Below, piece by piece: positions 63,070 through 64,000 of a DNA stretch of 64,000 bases (position 1 is the stretch's first letter; each line of letters starts with the position of its first letter). The notes beneath the pieces were generated by a model that made no database searches, was not told where the DNA came from, and saw nothing but the letters and a program-made list of their open reading frames with translations. This DNA is from Onthophagus taurus (Eukaryota > Arthropoda > Insecta > Coleoptera > Scarabaeidae). A program made the translations under genes and the position numbers. The stretch spans positions 39,747,001 to 39,811,000 of the forward strand of contig NC_091972.1 in assembly GCF_036711975.1 (NCBI RefSeq), read 5' to 3'.

Positions 63070-64000
63070 GTCTGAAGACGCACGGCTAAACCTGAATGTT
63101 GCTAGTGCTAGGTATAGTGTTAGTTCTAGTTTTACACTAATACTGTTATTATGTAGAACTAACACTGTACCTAGAACTGGAATGATTTGGGTTTAGCCGC
63201 ACGTCTCTAAAGACGGCTAAACCCGAATGATTCTAGGTCTAGTGTTAGTTCTAGTTTTACACGGCACTGTCACTAGAACTAACACAAGAACTAGAATCAT
63301 TTGGGTTTAGCCTCACGTCTCTAAAGACGGCTAAACCCGAATGATTCTAGTTCTAGTGTTAGTTCTAGTTTTACACTAGCACTATCACTAGAACTAACAC
63401 AAGAACTAACACAAGACCTACAACTAGAATCATTCGATTTAGCCATCTTGAAAGACGTGAGGCTAAACCCGATTGATTCTAGTTCTTGGTCTAGTGTTAG
63501 TTCTAGTGGCAATGATAGGTAGTGCTAGTTGGCACAAGATATTACTATGTTGTATATTTTTATTGAACTAAAACTAGAACTAACACTATACCTAGAAGTA
63601 GAATCATTTGGGTTTAGCCTCACGTGTCTAAAGACGGCTAAACCCTAATGATTCTAGTTCCAGGTCTTGTGTTAGTTCTAGTTTTACGTTAGAACTAACA
63701 CTAGTGTCTTGTGTTAGTTCTAGTTTTACACCAGAATTAACCCAAGACCTAGAACTGGAATCATTCAGGTTTAGCCGGTTTGAAAGACGTGAGGCTAAAC
63801 CCAAACGTTTCTAGTTCTCGGTCTAGTGTTAGTTCTAGTTTTACACTAGCACTATCACTAGAACTAACACAAGACCTAGAACTAGAATCATTTGGGTTTA
63901 GCCTCACGTGTCTAAAGATGGCTAAACCTTAATGATTCTAGTTCCAGGTCTTGTGTTAGTTCTAGTTTTACATTAGCACTAACACTAGTGTCACTAGAAT
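63070..64000. repeat. Tandem array of CTAG-rich palindromic units, open at the window edge
   Basis: At least seven units of about 110-140 bp. Each is self-complementary: GACGGCTAAACCCGAATGAT, TCTAGTTCTAGGTCTAGTG, TTTTACACTAGCAC and then the inverse back to GGGTTTAGCC, with an AAAGACG hairpin joining units. A non-palindromic spacer (TATTTTTATTGAACTAAAAC) occurs once near 63550. The open frame at 63321-63512 is just this repeat read through. Confidence 0.85.

Noticed and set aside
63321..63512. 63-aa protein with SASVKLELTLELESFGF
   Set aside because: It is a read-through of the CTAG palindrome and recurs wherever that repeat occurs.

Overview
This window is nuclear DNA of an insect, most likely a beetle; the species cannot be read from the sequence. 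It is AT-rich, its genes have short GT-AG introns near the left end and multi-kilobase introns on the right, and most of its length is transposon debris of insect type (mariner/Tc1, PIF/Harbinger, hAT, piggyBac, pogo, LINEs, a Penelope-like element).

Host genes. A divergent pair lies at 2.9-5.6 kb: signal peptide peptidase (minus strand, five exons, 4446 to 2954) and the ribosome-assembly factor PNO1 (plus strand, two exons, 4784-5555), with 337 bp between their start codons. At 13.4-14.1 kb is a two-exon gene that I read as a strongly diverged PNO1 relative: it keeps the segment around the PNO1 intron and an intron at the same place and phase, but has no KH region. From 62165 down to 30740 on the minus strand runs one TENT4/Trf4-type non-canonical poly(A) polymerase of five coding exons (about 518 aa), with introns of 11.7, 7.8 and 10.3 kb filled with mobile elements.

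Layout. 0-2.2 kb: transposase remnants. 2.9-5.6 kb: SPP and PNO1. 5.9-11.5 kb: about five tandem copies of a roughly 1-kb unit, most carrying a hammerhead-ribozyme-like module, with one PIF-type MITE inserted. 11.5-13.1 kb: CTAG-rich palindromic repeat and an eroded tandem repeat. 13.4-14.1 kb: PNO1-like gene. 15.1-17.1 kb: interleaved Harbinger, hAT and pogo remnants. 17.16-19.06 kb: a complete-looking mariner element (DD41D) with an open transposase. 19.2-22.8 kb: three elements nested inside one another. 23-30.7 kb: LINE tail, piggyBac remnant, several MITEs, possibly TENT4 3' UTR. 30.7-62.2 kb: TENT4 exons with TE-packed introns, including a 4.4-kb LINE split by a hAT insertion with an 8-bp target duplication, and a Penelope-like reverse transcriptase fragment. 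63.07-64 kb: palindromic CTAG-rich array running off the edge.

The most interesting signal is a recurring hammerhead-like fold seen in four unrelated sequence contexts (tandem array, a 242-bp insertion with target duplication, a mariner terminal repeat, and an inverted-repeat element). The helices change sequence between contexts while pairing is largely kept, and every copy has one extra T between the CTGANGA core and helix II. The second is the KH-less PNO1 relative with the conserved intron.
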